Shown in pieces: positions 40,701 to 49,532 of a stretch of 64,000 nucleotides of DNA (its first letter is position 1; every line of letters starts with the position of its first letter). Origin of the DNA: Aurantiochytrium sp. KH105 (taxonomy: Eukaryota; Sar; Bigyra; Thraustochytrida; Thraustochytriidae). The position numbers were made by a program, and so were the translations under genes. The stretch covers positions 1 through 64,000 of the forward strand of contig BGKB01000059.1 of assembly GCA_003116975.1 (NCBI GenBank). The letters are read 5' to 3'. The notes under the pieces are model-generated. The model did no database searches, was not told the DNA's origin, and worked only from the letters and a program-made list of their open reading frames with translations.

Positions 40701-42354
40701 TTGCAAAGGCTTCGTCATAGTGCGTATCCAATTTCTGATCAAGAAGCGCCTGGTGCATCTTGACCAGCGTGAGCTGACGACGGACGGACATGTCCTGATG
40801 GTAGAGGTTGGTGGACTCCTGCACGAGCTCCTTTGCGAGACGATCCACCTCTTCGACCATTTCCGGGTGCGACTGAACCTCGTCAATGAGGGCACGGATG
40901 ATGGCAATCTTTTGCGGCATGGACAGAGTCACGTAGCTCGCCGTCTGAAGGTGGCGCTGCGCCGCAACGAGGTCCTCGTACGGTGGCCACTCGGGCCCCA
41001 AGAGAGCCGTGCTGCGCACCAGATAGCGACGGAGAATCTCCTGCCACGTAAGCGAGTTGAGCATCTTGAACCAATCCCAGCGCACGACCTTTTCGTCCTG
41101 CTCCATCTCGGGCTCGAGACAGAGGCCGAGGAAAACCAGGTGCAGCTCGCGCAGCAGCGGAACGATATCGTTAGCAGTCAGCGCCTTGTACAACATTTCT
41201 GCTGAAAAGGGCGTGAGCTTGACGATGTGCGAAAAGTCGCTGCAGAACTCTGCGATGGCCATGAGGTCCTGCACGATCTTGGGCTCGAAGGGAAGGTCCA
41301 TGACAGGGAGAGGAGGCTTGGGCAGCCCTGGCGTGACAGCCTTCTTTTTCCTCCGTTTCACCTGCGTGGCGTCCTTGTCGCTCTTCTTCTTCCTGCCCGG
41401 TTTCTTCTTTTCCTTGTCGTCGCCCCCGAGTTCGGCCTTGGCTTTGGCGCGCTCGGCGGCCTTGGCGTCGCGTCGTTCCTGGGCCTTTTTCCTGGCTTCC
41501 TCCTTTTTCTCGGCGGCGCGTTTGGCCTTGCGTTCCTTCTCCGCGAGCTCCTCCAAGGTGACCTCGCCGGCATCCATCCTGCGCTGAAAGTCGGCCTCCT
41601 TTTTCTCGCGGGCTAGTCTGTTCTCGTTCTCGCGCATCTTGGCCTGGAGCTTTCGGTCCAGCTTGATTCTATGGCCTTGCTTGACGATGATCTTGTCCTT
41701 GACCATGCGCTTGATCGTCAATTGATAGTGCTGCGTGAAGCGCCCGGAGCCGCAATCGTATTTGTTGAGCATTTCCTTCTTCAATTGTTGGGTCGAGACC
41801 CCCTTGGTAGACCGCCGCCGATCATAGAGGATCTTGATCACCAGGTCGACGAAGCTCTTTTTGCCGCGAAGGTCGTTGGTCTTCTTCCGCTTGGCGCCCG
41901 ATTTCTTTCCGCTCTCTCCGTTGTCGGCGTCGCCATTGTCGCCGTCCTCATCCTCGTCGTCGCTGCTGAGACCTTCCATGAGCGCGGCGATGTCCGAGTC
42001 TTCGTGGGGCTTGGCCTTCATCTTGATGATGATTTTGGGCTTTGCCGACGGAATCGCGGCGTCGGCCCCCTGCTGGTCGCTGGGCGCCGCAGCAGGCGCT
42101 CCGTTTCCGGCCTTGGTCGCGGCGGGTCCGCCGTCGGCCGCCGCCTGCGCACCATCGCCGCCGTGCTCCTCGGCGCGCTCCTCGTCGTCATCGTCGTCCT
42201 CCTCCTCCTCTTCCTCCGCGGCGCCGTCGTCCTCCCCGTCGTCGGAGTTCTCGCCGGCCGAGGAGTCCGTCGACGACTCGCGGCTGGGCGAGCTCTGCAC
42301 CTCGTCGCCGGCCTCGGCGCGCTGGTCGTCCTCGGCGAGGGCGGCGGCGTCCAT
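37789..42354 (-). CDS. DDT/WHIM chromatin-remodelling subunit with N-terminal H15 domain
   Basis: 1521 aa from the ATG at 42354 (MDAAALAEDD); the frame continues upstream only through GC-rich and GCAGA-repeat leader without ATG. Order: acidic disordered N-terminus; linker-histone-like H15 winged helix at about 162-238 (KSFVDLVIKILYDRRRST, IKRMVKDKIIVKQGHRIKLD); basic Lys-rich helix; DDT domain at about 351-435 (AIAEFCSDFSHIVKLTPFS, LLRELHLVFLGLC, WQEILRRYL); WHIM1 at about 441-520 (LGPEWPPYEDLV); WHIM2/3 at about 618-695 (RAEAWGKDSKGNAFWTF, DPGRLWIYG); acidic and Lys-rich region; a C-terminal small beta domain at about 1355-1421. DDT-WHIM proteins are ACF1/BAZ/RLT-type partners of ISWI ATPases that space nucleosomes. 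Having H15 in the same chain is unusual. A 25-residue segment (QRRxDAGEVTLEE) occurs twice. Confidence 0.87.
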   Translation of the reverse strand: MDAAALAEDDQRAEAGDEVQSSPSRESSTDSSAGENSDDGEDDGAAEEEEEEDDDDDEERAEEHGGDGAQAAADGGPAATKAGNGAPAAAPSDQQGADAAIPSAKPKIIIKMKAKPHEDSDIAALMEGLSSDDEDEDGDNGDADNGESGKKSGAKRKKTNDLRGKKSFVDLVIKILYDRRRSTKGVSTQQLKKEMLNKYDCGSGRFTQHYQLTIKRMVKDKIIVKQGHRIKLDRKLQAKMRENENRLAREKKEADFQRRMDAGEVTLEELAEKERKAKRAAEKKEEARKKAQERRDAKAAERAKAKAELGGDDKEKKKPGRKKKSDKDATQVKRRKKKAVTPGLPKPPLPVMDLPFEPKIVQDLMAIAEFCSDFSHIVKLTPFSAEMLYKALTANDIVPLLRELHLVFLGLCLEPEMEQDEKVVRWDWFKMLNSLTWQEILRRYLVRSTALLGPEWPPYEDLVAAQRHLQTASYVTLSMPQKIAIIRALIDEVQSHPEMVEEVDRLAKELVQESTNLYHQDMSVRRQLTLVKMHQALLDQKLDTHYDEAFATGMGNAKNNSKSAPEGGDSDAEDAENDDENASNSKSTSNGRSVRGSKRKFKKMKTIEQLTKEASPITGAKLKERKTFFEERLKELTQEKSDIVVQHARHQYANFRLRAEAWGKDSKGNAFWTFRCDPGRLWIYGPGVRGEKQARENLPGSLTAQEKEEEAEFQRRLDAGEVTLEEMAQRERKAKEKKAKADAASPKSIDSPPPKKRRGRPPKNKAALPPVPTVDTKMETPLSPSRAEGAAVVPGASPTSRESLKTWRFYDTVEDIDRLAASLDPLSTRERHLKKTLTDFRDFIIVDMETEKDREAARKRAEEEAAKEKERLAKAEAETKAANAEPLGTEDATNGESASAKDGGSNDNDNNTTPVEMDDFVEVRSRHRPKRNAAKVAEVQMRSSQMSKAAKQALAKEAEAKAPAKKKKGRRRLTKTWTDKEPEAFRKYRNLMNHVNGRELDIRDPDPEDSFLDDFDLKLFKNAERPDVTARVLKKDLGELAEFIETRGGKFDMENGKDDFVQQASDILSTMAAEGEADSEQANGNENEAAENEEKKEGVKTEDSGQNAAEASVDSVTFDVASRKKLEHLCITLEQAATEAVIASKKQKVLDEAERLRQEKMREALEKERAAQRVAMREARKRRNETRTTRAAGKRGRAAATRSGRRTRGSQVQKKQRRGEQMPEATLSGRIVKRVNYKEGASSDDNEEDEEEEEEEEEQLEMEEEKEEDIRAEDVDDEEEDDQMEEPSTDAKGEAEGGKTTNTKVDAAEAAAKATEEEPNIEIKEDIEVSGAEAKRIEMMTHLERMFPDDLRVRCDLEPAEGDAAANGPSGSTLVNGKVKGFKPASYLSMDRVNDLWIIELENGETIDLNEKDTRTAYIRFRRYERDSNNVVEDDDEDDDVMMVDDKENEEERRRIRVLWGSKSERDAWLHTLEASETCSAWSSAIYQLANRIFVNNVLKDEDEVDDDEDEDEDDASGRSG

Positions 42355-42744
42355 CCTGCCGCGCCTTCCTTGCGCGCCCGCCGGCCGTTCTGCGCCGCCG
42401 CCTTCTCCGCGCCGGGCTCGCGGGCCGCGGATTCCTCGCGCCTCGAGCTGCTCTCCCGCCTGCAGCTGCGGCTTTTGCAGCTGCGGCTGCTCCTCCTCCG
42501 CCAGCTGCAGCTTCGGCTTTTGCAGCTGCAGCTGCAGCGCCGCGTCGTCGCCGCGGCCGCCGCCGATCTGCGCGCCGCGCGCCGCCGCGCCTCGCGCCGC
42601 GGCCGCCGCGCGCGGGCCGCCGCCGCCGCCGCCTCTGCGCGCGCCGCCTGCGCGCCCCGCGCCGCTCTGCCCGCCGCCCCGCGCGCGCCGCGCGTCTCGG
42701 CGCGAGGGCTTGCCGCGAGATCGCGCTCTGCTGCTCGCTTTCTC

Positions 42745-42820
42745 GCCTCTGCTCTGCTCTGCTTGCTCTGCTTGCTCTGCTTGCTCTGCTTGCCCTGCCT
42801 GCTCTGCTTGCTCTGCCTGC
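42745..42820. repeat. (TGCTC)n/(TGCTT) pentamer tract
   Basis: TGCTC and TTGC units with period 5-10 repeat about a dozen times; on the minus strand they read GAGCA-AGCA. They cause a false Gln/Ala/Glu-rich extension of the DDT frame. Confidence 0.8.
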
Positions 42821-43184
42821 TCGGCCAACAGCTTGTGGGAGCCCGGCCGCTTTTACGGTTAGGTCGCGCCGGCGCAGCCACGGCGCGCCCGGCGCGAGGC
42901 CGCGTTCGGCGCGGGGCTCGCGCGCGCGCGGTCGCGCCTGGTCTGGCGGCGGCCGGCGCGCTCGCGCGGGCGCTTGACCGGGCCGACCGGCCGGCCGGTC
43001 GCGAGGCGGCGGCCGGCGCGAGGCGCGGAGGGACGCGGCGGCGCAAGGCGCGCTACGGTTAGGTGGGGGGAAGAGGCCCAACTGGAGAAAAGGGGCTATT
43101 CTGCTCTTTCGGTACGTTACGTTTGGCGGGCGCGCGCTCGCCGCGGACGCACGGGCAGAGAACTTCGGACTCCGGCCTGCTCAG

Positions 43185-43230
43185 AGCAGAGCAAGCCAGC
43201 AGAGCAGAGCAGAGCAGAGCAGAGCAGAGG
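43185..43230. repeat. (GAGCA)n pentamer tract
   Basis: About seven AGAGC units lie 265-310 bp upstream of the DRC5 ATG, the reverse complement of the tract at 42745-42820. Confidence 0.85.
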
Positions 43231-43494
43231 CAGAGGCAGTGCGGAGCGAGGCGGATTTGCGCTGCGCTACGCTGCGTCTCGCTGCGTCTGGCTTGGCTTG
43301 GCTGAGCCAAGCGCGAAAGACTGAGAGACAGATACGCAGACGGTCATAGAGAGCGACGCGCGCTCGTCGCTGCGTTTTGGCCGGCTCGGGGCGCCGTGGA
43401 GCAGACTGGAACGCGATCGATTGGAAAAAGAAAGCGCCGTGGACACCTCTCTCGCTCGTCAGCAAACGAGCAAACAGAAACAGAGCACAGAGAA

Positions 43495-44805
43495 ATGATG
43501 GAAGCCGGCATCGGGAGCACAACGACGGCCATTGCGGTGGCAGACGAGGTGAAGCGGTTCAAGAGCCGCGTGCTCGAGGCAAGACCAGGCAAAAATCCCG
43601 CACGCCATCAACATCGTGGAAGCCTCGATGAAGAAGGTCCAGTACTCTCGCTTCGCATGTGGTGCCTAAAAACCATTGCAAAGAACTTTGAGCGTAGCCC
43701 AATGATGACTAGAGTCCCCGACTCACAGGTACCCAAACTTACCGCACTCCTCGATCTCAATCTCAACATTGAAGTTGCCGCAGCGCACATCTATGACGAG
43801 AACTATTGGAAACGCAGATCCATGGCCAAAGCGTGGAAGCATCTTGAAATTGCAAATCATGGCATGACCTGGAAACAGCTCTACCTGGAAAGAACCCTGC
43901 AAGACTTGCTCGAGGAGTACTCGCCCGAAGGAGGCAGCGATGCCATCACTGAGGAGACCATTCTTGAACATTTGCGCGCCTCACAGGACTTTGTCTTTCA
44001 GCTGCGCATCGGACAGCTTCTCTCACACTTTGACCCAATGCTTCTCTTCGAACACCTACCAAATTTGAGCCGCCTCGAGCTCACGTACGGCGTTCGTCGC
44101 GTCGGCATGCAGTATGAGCGCTCGCTCTTTGGCATGCGCATGTCCGATGCCGGAAGTCTTGCGCGGGCGATTAAAGCTTCCTCGACGTTGACCACCATCT
44201 GTTTGCCTTGCAACCTTGTTGACGATGACATGGTGCAAATGCTCATGACTGGTCTTATTTCCAACTGCACCGTGACGCACCTGGATCTTTCGCACAATAA
44301 GATCACCAATCACGGTGTGCGGCTTCTTGTCAAGCTTCTTGGGCCCAAGTCCGTGGTGTCCACGCTCAATCTTTGCGACAATCAGATTCACGTTGAGGGT
44401 GGGCGCTACCTTGGTCGAGCGCTGCGCCACAACGCCAGTCTCCTTGACCTTAATCTACGTCTCAATCGCCTTACGGACGAGGGCGGTCGTCTTTTGCTGG
44501 ATGGTGCCATGCGAAACAGTTCACTTATGATGCTCAACCTGAGCTCCAATTCCCTCGCCTCCAAGTCGGGAAACTCATTATGTGCCCTCTTTGACACCGG
44601 CATCGCAAGTCTCACGGCTCTCGACCTCTCCTGCAATGAGTTTTCGGAAGAGGATGGGGAAGCTCTTGTGAAATCGCTCGGCAAGTTTCCTAGTCTCGTG
44701 TCTCTCGACGCGCGCAGGAACCTCTTGGGCAGCGCGCTCGACACCCTGTCTAATATTGTCAAGCGCAACGAGCTCGCTGCACGGGGTGCAGAGGGCAAGT
44801 ATTGA
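43495..44805 (+). CDS. DRC5: Dynein regulatory complex subunit 5 (DRC5/TCTE1), LRR protein
   Basis: 436 aa from tandem ATGs at 43495/43498; the frame upstream has only a GTG. Residues about 98-130 carry the family's signature block (DENYWKRR, then WKQLYLERTLQDLLEEY). The next block (RLELTYGVRRVGMQYERSLFG, SLARAIKASSTL) matches TCTE1's VGM and LAxAIKAxxTL region. About seven ribonuclease-inhibitor-type leucine-rich repeats follow (about 216-415), e.g. VTHLDLSHNKITNHGVRLL and LLDLNLRLNRLTDEGG, the latter almost diagnostic. DRC5 belongs to the nexin-dynein regulatory complex that links axonemal doublets and tunes ciliary bending. Its presence implies a motile flagellated stage. It converges on an EMAP-like gene, though clustering may be chance. 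Confidence 0.88.
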   Translation: MMEAGIGSTTTAIAVADEVKRFKSRVLEARPGKNPARHQHRGSLDEEGPVLSLRMWCLKTIAKNFERSPMMTRVPDSQVPKLTALLDLNLNIEVAAAHIYDENYWKRRSMAKAWKHLEIANHGMTWKQLYLERTLQDLLEEYSPEGGSDAITEETILEHLRASQDFVFQLRIGQLLSHFDPMLLFEHLPNLSRLELTYGVRRVGMQYERSLFGMRMSDAGSLARAIKASSTLTTICLPCNLVDDDMVQMLMTGLISNCTVTHLDLSHNKITNHGVRLLVKLLGPKSVVSTLNLCDNQIHVEGGRYLGRALRHNASLLDLNLRLNRLTDEGGRLLLDGAMRNSSLMMLNLSSNSLASKSGNSLCALFDTGIASLTALDLSCNEFSEEDGEALVKSLGKFPSLVSLDARRNLLGSALDTLSNIVKRNELAARGAEGKY

Positions 44806-45022
44806 CTGCGTTACCTTGCTCTTTTTGCAAAAAGCAGACCAAGGAAGCGAAATGGATACTATAGAAAATGCTTCATCTTGTTCTTTGTGTCGTCGACATT
44901 ATTTTTTGAGACGTGACGGACCGGCTTGAGCTCATGAACGAATAACGGATTGATAGGGAGCATTCGGTCGTCATGGCTTCGCTCTTTGTGCTAACGAGTC
45001 CTTGATTGAGATACTTTATCGT

Positions 45023-45055
45023 TGCTTGCTTGCTTACTTGCTTACTTGCTTGCTC
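45023..45055. repeat. (CTTG)n/(CTTA) microsatellite
   Basis: About eight CTTG units with two CTTA variants lie in the 255-bp convergent spacer between DRC5 and the WD40 gene, ending just before the latter's stop. Confidence 0.8.
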
Positions 45056-45060
45056 ATAAG

Positions 45061-48000
45061 TCATGTCTTGTATGCGAAAGGAGCACCATTGACAAGCAAA
45101 GTCGCAAACAGCGGTGACGTCATTGCGGACAAAGCGCGCCCTCCTGTGCGCACCGGCGCAGATGTGGCTCCTTCAGAAACAAAGTGAAGCGCCTCCACCT
45201 CTCGAAGGACTTGGGCGTGTGGCCAAAAGTACACGAGTGACATCGTGCCGACGTCGAGAATGTAAAGATCGTTGGCTTGCGAAGCCACAGCGAGAACCTG
45301 CTCGTCCGGGCTCAAGGCCACTGTCTTGACGGGATCGTCCAAAATAAAGCTGCCCATTACCGAGAGAGAGTCGTCCATAATCCTGATTCGGTCGCCACCT
45401 ACCGAGAGACGCCAGTTTCCACGCAGCTTGTATTGAAAGGTGAGTGCCTTTGAATTGGCTCGTTGAGATGCAACCAGCGTCGGAATTTTTGGCAAGTCCA
45501 AAGTCGCATTAATGTGATGCGAGTCAACAGGATTGCGATTTGCATACACATGTCCATCCGCGGTTTGCGCCAACACTTCTTGGGTAGCCACATTTCGGAA
45601 AACAGCAACGACAGGTTGCGCGAACGATGTACGCTCGCTTTTGCGCACTTGGATTTCCTGCAGCGACGTTGACCACAGCTTGACAGTCCCTGCTGCATCT
45701 GCACTGACAAAACCTGCTTTATCGTGGTGGATCGAGAGAACTGCGCTCTCGCGTGCATGTTCTACCGCCGCGCCATCAGGGTCATCTACGCGTCGCAGAT
45801 ATCCGTCAAGAGTACCAAAGACCCCAGCATCACAGAGACATGTTGCACCCACGTCAGGTCTGGAGCATTTTGCATCAAGAATCAGCGCGTCATCTTGCAG
45901 CCGCCAAATCTGAAGTCCTCCTGAAGCGGTGACGCGCGCAAGGCACGATCCAAGTTCATGAACTTGGACGAACTCGAAGCCAAGAGTTGCCTCATTGGCG
46001 ACTGCGACGCTGGTCAAAAGAACTCCTGTTTTCCAATGGAAAACGTAAATCATCTGCGATGTACTGACCGCAAGACGACTCTCTGGGCCAAAGGCCACGG
46101 CCTGGGTTGACCCCTCAACCCTCAATTTGTAATTGTTCACTTGGACCAGCCCCTGATCCGTGGCCACGGCAAGAATGGGTGCCTCACTCGTCTCCCGGCC
46201 GGGAGTCAGCAGTGCGAGAGCTTTTACTGACTTGTTATTGGTGCAGACAATTGCACCACCCGTTACCTCGGCCGTCTTGGCGCCACGCTGCGTCGCCCAC
46301 GTCGAGGCCTGCGCCGTCTTGCCGATGTCGATACGGAAGACGCGTCGCAAAAATAGCGGAAGCTCCTTCGCTCGCACGCCCTGATATGCAGACACATTTG
46401 CAATGGGCTCGACTTCGCGAATCAAAAGTGCCCCTCCGACGGGCACAACCCTCCTGGTGGTTGGAGCTCGCTCAGGGACAAGAGTTGAGACAGGTGAGGT
46501 GAGCTGCTTCCAAGTCTTGGTATCCCATGCGGTGTCTTGTGCTCGGGCAAGCGCAAGTCCGCCCTGCGGCAGCGATACGAAACGCAAGGATACCGCGGCC
46601 TTTGCAGGATCAAAAGAGAGCTTGTGAAGAAAGACACCCGACGGAATGGATCGAATCTCGATCACGTGAGATCGACTGCAGCTTGCTGCGAGATAACCTT
46701 CCGAGGCGGCCAGCTCGTCGATGTGAGCCACACTCGAACACACAATCCGCGAGCCAGAGGCTTTTGCATTAGTCTTGCCAAAATCGGCGACCGTAATGGT
46801 GCGTTCACCCATCGCAAAGAACACACGCGTGCCAAGACCAGCAAGTGCCGTGATACGATGCTCGGAGGCGCAAAGCGTGCCGGCGCACACGAGTACATTT
46901 GAGGGACCCAGACGCCAAAGCTGCACACGAGAGCTATCGCCAGCCGTTACAAAGGTGTCGGAGGATGTCCAAGCCGCAAGAACAGGCTCGCTTACCGTTC
47001 CGTGGCCGTATCGCATCAGGGTCCATCGCTGTTGTGGCTGTTCTGCAAAAGAAAATCGCCACATGACACTTTTTTGGGTGACAACAATGATTCCAGAAGC
47101 GCCAGACGTGAGGCAGGCCACTGGACTTGCGGTCTCGCTTGCAGAAGCCGGGGTTTTGGAGTCAGGGACGATCTCGAGCGATCGCGAGGACACGAGACAG
47201 AGTGTGCCATTGTCGAAGCCACAAACCACGACACTGGCCCCACGCGACAAGTCGTTTGTGACTGCACTCACCTTCGCACTGCCTCCACCCTCGATCACAT
47301 TGTGTTTCGTGCAGACATCGCCACTCCACAGATAAAGACAGCCGGTCTCCTTTGACGCAGTTACAAAAGAGCGGCCATCGGGCAGAGCTGCGAGCGAGGT
47401 CTGCACAGCCTTGGGTGCAGTTTTGCCCCAGCGCATACGCCGAAGAGAGCCTTCGGTGTCGACACGGACCACTTGCGCGCCAGCAAGAACAACACTCGAC
47501 TTGGAGACCATTTCTGCGCACCGCGCATCAATCTCCGTGGACAAACGCGCACTCCGAATGAGTGAAAGACGGCCCGGAGCGCTGACATCGTAAAAGGCGT
47601 AGGTTCCTTCATTCGTGTTCATGCAAAAAAGTGTGCTGCCGCACTTGCTTATTGTCACAATGTCGGCTCCCGACACGACAGCATCAATACCAAACTGAAT
47701 GTCCATTGAGGTGGCGTCCCACATGAGGAGCTTGCGCGAGTCAGCCGCAGCGCTCGCAATCCATCTTCCATTTGGATGCACGGCTAATGCTGTCACTTGT
47801 GCGTGATGCGCGGTGAAGTAGCGAGTGGTGCCCGGTTCACTTGTGCTGCGCGAAATCTGGTCGATCGCAATGAGGGGTCCGACGGCAAAGACGACTTCGC
47901 TTTTGGCAAGTTGAAGCGGCGGAATGCTGACGCTAAAACCTGTCGTGGCAATAAGTCGAGAGGTTGATGGGCCTTGCGCCGTTTCGTCTTCCGTCTGCTG

Positions 48001-49134
48001 GATCACGCTCCGAGCTGCCGACCTCCAAACTCGATTCTGCTGTGGAATACACCTCGCACGTCCTGGCATCATTTTCGAAATGAGTGGCGTCGCTAGCGCT
48101 CGAGCGCGAGCGCGAAAGGCTACGTCCTCTTCATCTTCTCCGTCTTGTGCAGCATCCACTTTGGCTTCGAGAAGCGTGGCACTTTCCTCGATGGGCTTGC
48201 GTGCCGCGGGAGCGGTGTTCATGTTGTCCTTGTCCATTCCAAGATTGCGCAACGTTTCAGTGGCACCTGTGATCCCTTCGACCTCTGCAGTACCCGTAGC
48301 ACCAGCGGCGGCATCCCGGGGCGCGATAATATCAAGGTCACTCTCCTCATGCTCACTGATGAGGACTTCCGCGTACTCTTGTTCAGACTTTGTGTTTTTC
48401 AGCGAGAATCTGCCGTTGCGAAGCGCAATGACACCAGCCCCAATTGTAGCCAAAGAACCTGTCTGCGCAAAGACCTCAGCAGTTCCATTAGCAGCGAAAT
48501 GTTTTGCGTGGCCATTGACGGTAATTCTCAAGTCTTCTTCGACGACGTCTGGACTGACTTTTAGCACTTTGACTCGCATTCGGATGGGGCGATGAGGAAA
48601 CTTGTCAAGCCATGTCTCGAGCTCGCGGGAGGTGCACGCCAAAAGATCGCTTTCTTCTTGAAGCACACGTCTGCCATCGAGGGCCAAACTCGCGCCATTC
48701 ACTACGGAGGCCAGATTCAGAGGCGAGATGAGCATGCAGCGGTCTTGAAGATGCGCGAGCTTTTCTCTTCGCGAAAGCTGATTTGAGGCTAGCACAAGTG
48801 CGCCTAGCACCTCAAATGCATCGGCACAATCGGGCACGGACACGAGTTGAAAGAGCGCAAAGAGTTTTCCCAGAGGAGTATTGCTTGGCATCAGGTCGTG
48901 TGTTGCAACCGCGCCTGCGCTGGCAACGTTCAGAGATGCTGCATGTGTGTCTCCACGAACCTTGACCTCGATGTCGATGACCCCGAAAACTCTGTCAAAG
49001 GCCTCCCCGTGCAGGTACACGCCGCTGGCCTCATCGATGAGCGCGTCCCAGATGCGCTCGAGACAGTCCGAGGGAAGGTCGCGAAATTCCTCAGGCAAGG
49101 CTGCGCGGGCCATCAGTGTGCTCGAGCCGGCCAT
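45061..49134 (-). CDS. EMAP-like multi-WD40 protein
   Basis: 1357 aa from the ATG at 49134 (MAGSSTLMAR); the frame above it begins at a GTG. Residues about 15-130 resemble a degenerate EF-hand pair (GKLFALFQLVSVPDCADAFE, SRREKLAHLQDRC) without Ca2+ ligands. From about 440 onward there are many irregular WD40 blades, probably two to three propellers, e.g. HHAQVTALAVHPNGRWIASA and ADSRKLLMWDA. The entry block (VVFAVGPLIAIDQI before that blade) resembles the start of the EMAP/EML propeller. EML proteins bind microtubules, and similar large EF/WD40 proteins occur in cilia; a cytoskeletal or axonemal role is inference. There is no signal peptide or membrane segment. It could alternatively be a CFAP-type WD40 protein. 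Confidence 0.72.
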   Translation of the reverse strand: MAGSSTLMARAALPEEFRDLPSDCLERIWDALIDEASGVYLHGEAFDRVFGVIDIEVKVRGDTHAASLNVASAGAVATHDLMPSNTPLGKLFALFQLVSVPDCADAFEVLGALVLASNQLSRREKLAHLQDRCMLISPLNLASVVNGASLALDGRRVLQEESDLLACTSRELETWLDKFPHRPIRMRVKVLKVSPDVVEEDLRITVNGHAKHFAANGTAEVFAQTGSLATIGAGVIALRNGRFSLKNTKSEQEYAEVLISEHEESDLDIIAPRDAAAGATGTAEVEGITGATETLRNLGMDKDNMNTAPAARKPIEESATLLEAKVDAAQDGEDEEDVAFRARARALATPLISKMMPGRARCIPQQNRVWRSAARSVIQQTEDETAQGPSTSRLIATTGFSVSIPPLQLAKSEVVFAVGPLIAIDQISRSTSEPGTTRYFTAHHAQVTALAVHPNGRWIASAAADSRKLLMWDATSMDIQFGIDAVVSGADIVTISKCGSTLFCMNTNEGTYAFYDVSAPGRLSLIRSARLSTEIDARCAEMVSKSSVVLAGAQVVRVDTEGSLRRMRWGKTAPKAVQTSLAALPDGRSFVTASKETGCLYLWSGDVCTKHNVIEGGGSAKVSAVTNDLSRGASVVVCGFDNGTLCLVSSRSLEIVPDSKTPASASETASPVACLTSGASGIIVVTQKSVMWRFSFAEQPQQRWTLMRYGHGTVSEPVLAAWTSSDTFVTAGDSSRVQLWRLGPSNVLVCAGTLCASEHRITALAGLGTRVFFAMGERTITVADFGKTNAKASGSRIVCSSVAHIDELAASEGYLAASCSRSHVIEIRSIPSGVFLHKLSFDPAKAAVSLRFVSLPQGGLALARAQDTAWDTKTWKQLTSPVSTLVPERAPTTRRVVPVGGALLIREVEPIANVSAYQGVRAKELPLFLRRVFRIDIGKTAQASTWATQRGAKTAEVTGGAIVCTNNKSVKALALLTPGRETSEAPILAVATDQGLVQVNNYKLRVEGSTQAVAFGPESRLAVSTSQMIYVFHWKTGVLLTSVAVANEATLGFEFVQVHELGSCLARVTASGGLQIWRLQDDALILDAKCSRPDVGATCLCDAGVFGTLDGYLRRVDDPDGAAVEHARESAVLSIHHDKAGFVSADAAGTVKLWSTSLQEIQVRKSERTSFAQPVVAVFRNVATQEVLAQTADGHVYANRNPVDSHHINATLDLPKIPTLVASQRANSKALTFQYKLRGNWRLSVGGDRIRIMDDSLSVMGSFILDDPVKTVALSPDEQVLAVASQANDLYILDVGTMSLVYFWPHAQVLREVEALHFVSEGATSAPVRTGGRALSAMTSPLFATLLVNGAPFAYKT

Positions 49135-49532
49135 GATTTTATTCGTCTCTTTCTTGCGCACAAGGCTCTCTACACGCACGCGTTCGACGACGCCACGAGC
49201 CTCGCGCCTTGCGCCTGGGCCACGCAGGTTTGGGGCTGTTTGAGATGAGCAAGCTTCATCAGCGCCAGAACGACTGACTCATCTCAAATTAAATTTTTAA
49301 CGGCGCTCAACGGAAACTTGAGTAACGAAAAAAGATTTTTTTTCTACTTTTGGCTTTTTTATGTATGTGACAAAAACGGAGCAACGATGATGGGATCGCT
49401 ATGCTCCGCATAGGCGAGAATCGCCGCGGCGGAGAAAGACCACCGTCTTCCATAGCATTCTCTCTTCTTCTCTTTTGAAAGATATATTTGTTAGAAGAAC
49501 ATCGTTTTGTTGTTAGGGTACAACAGAAAATT
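49135..49532. other. Short intergenic region
   Basis: Lies between the sphingosine kinase stop and the EMAP-like ATG, both on the minus strand. It is AT-richer than its surroundings, with an A/T-rich block at about 49283-49340. No gene is seen. Confidence 0.5.

Larger units (their letters stand above)
42355..43494. other. Divergent promoter region with GAGCA tracts
   Basis: 1.1 kb between the DDT gene (-) and DRC5 (+). Very GC-rich in 42380-43060. Pentamer tracts (TGCTC at about 42745-42820; GAGCA at about 43185-43230) lie near the two gene starts in opposite orientation. Open frames here on both strands are compositional. Confidence 0.5.

Noticed and set aside
37789-42828. N-terminal extension of the DDT protein to 42828
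   Set aside because: Begins at a TTG in pentamer repeats and runs through GC-rich leader; the first ATG is at 42354.
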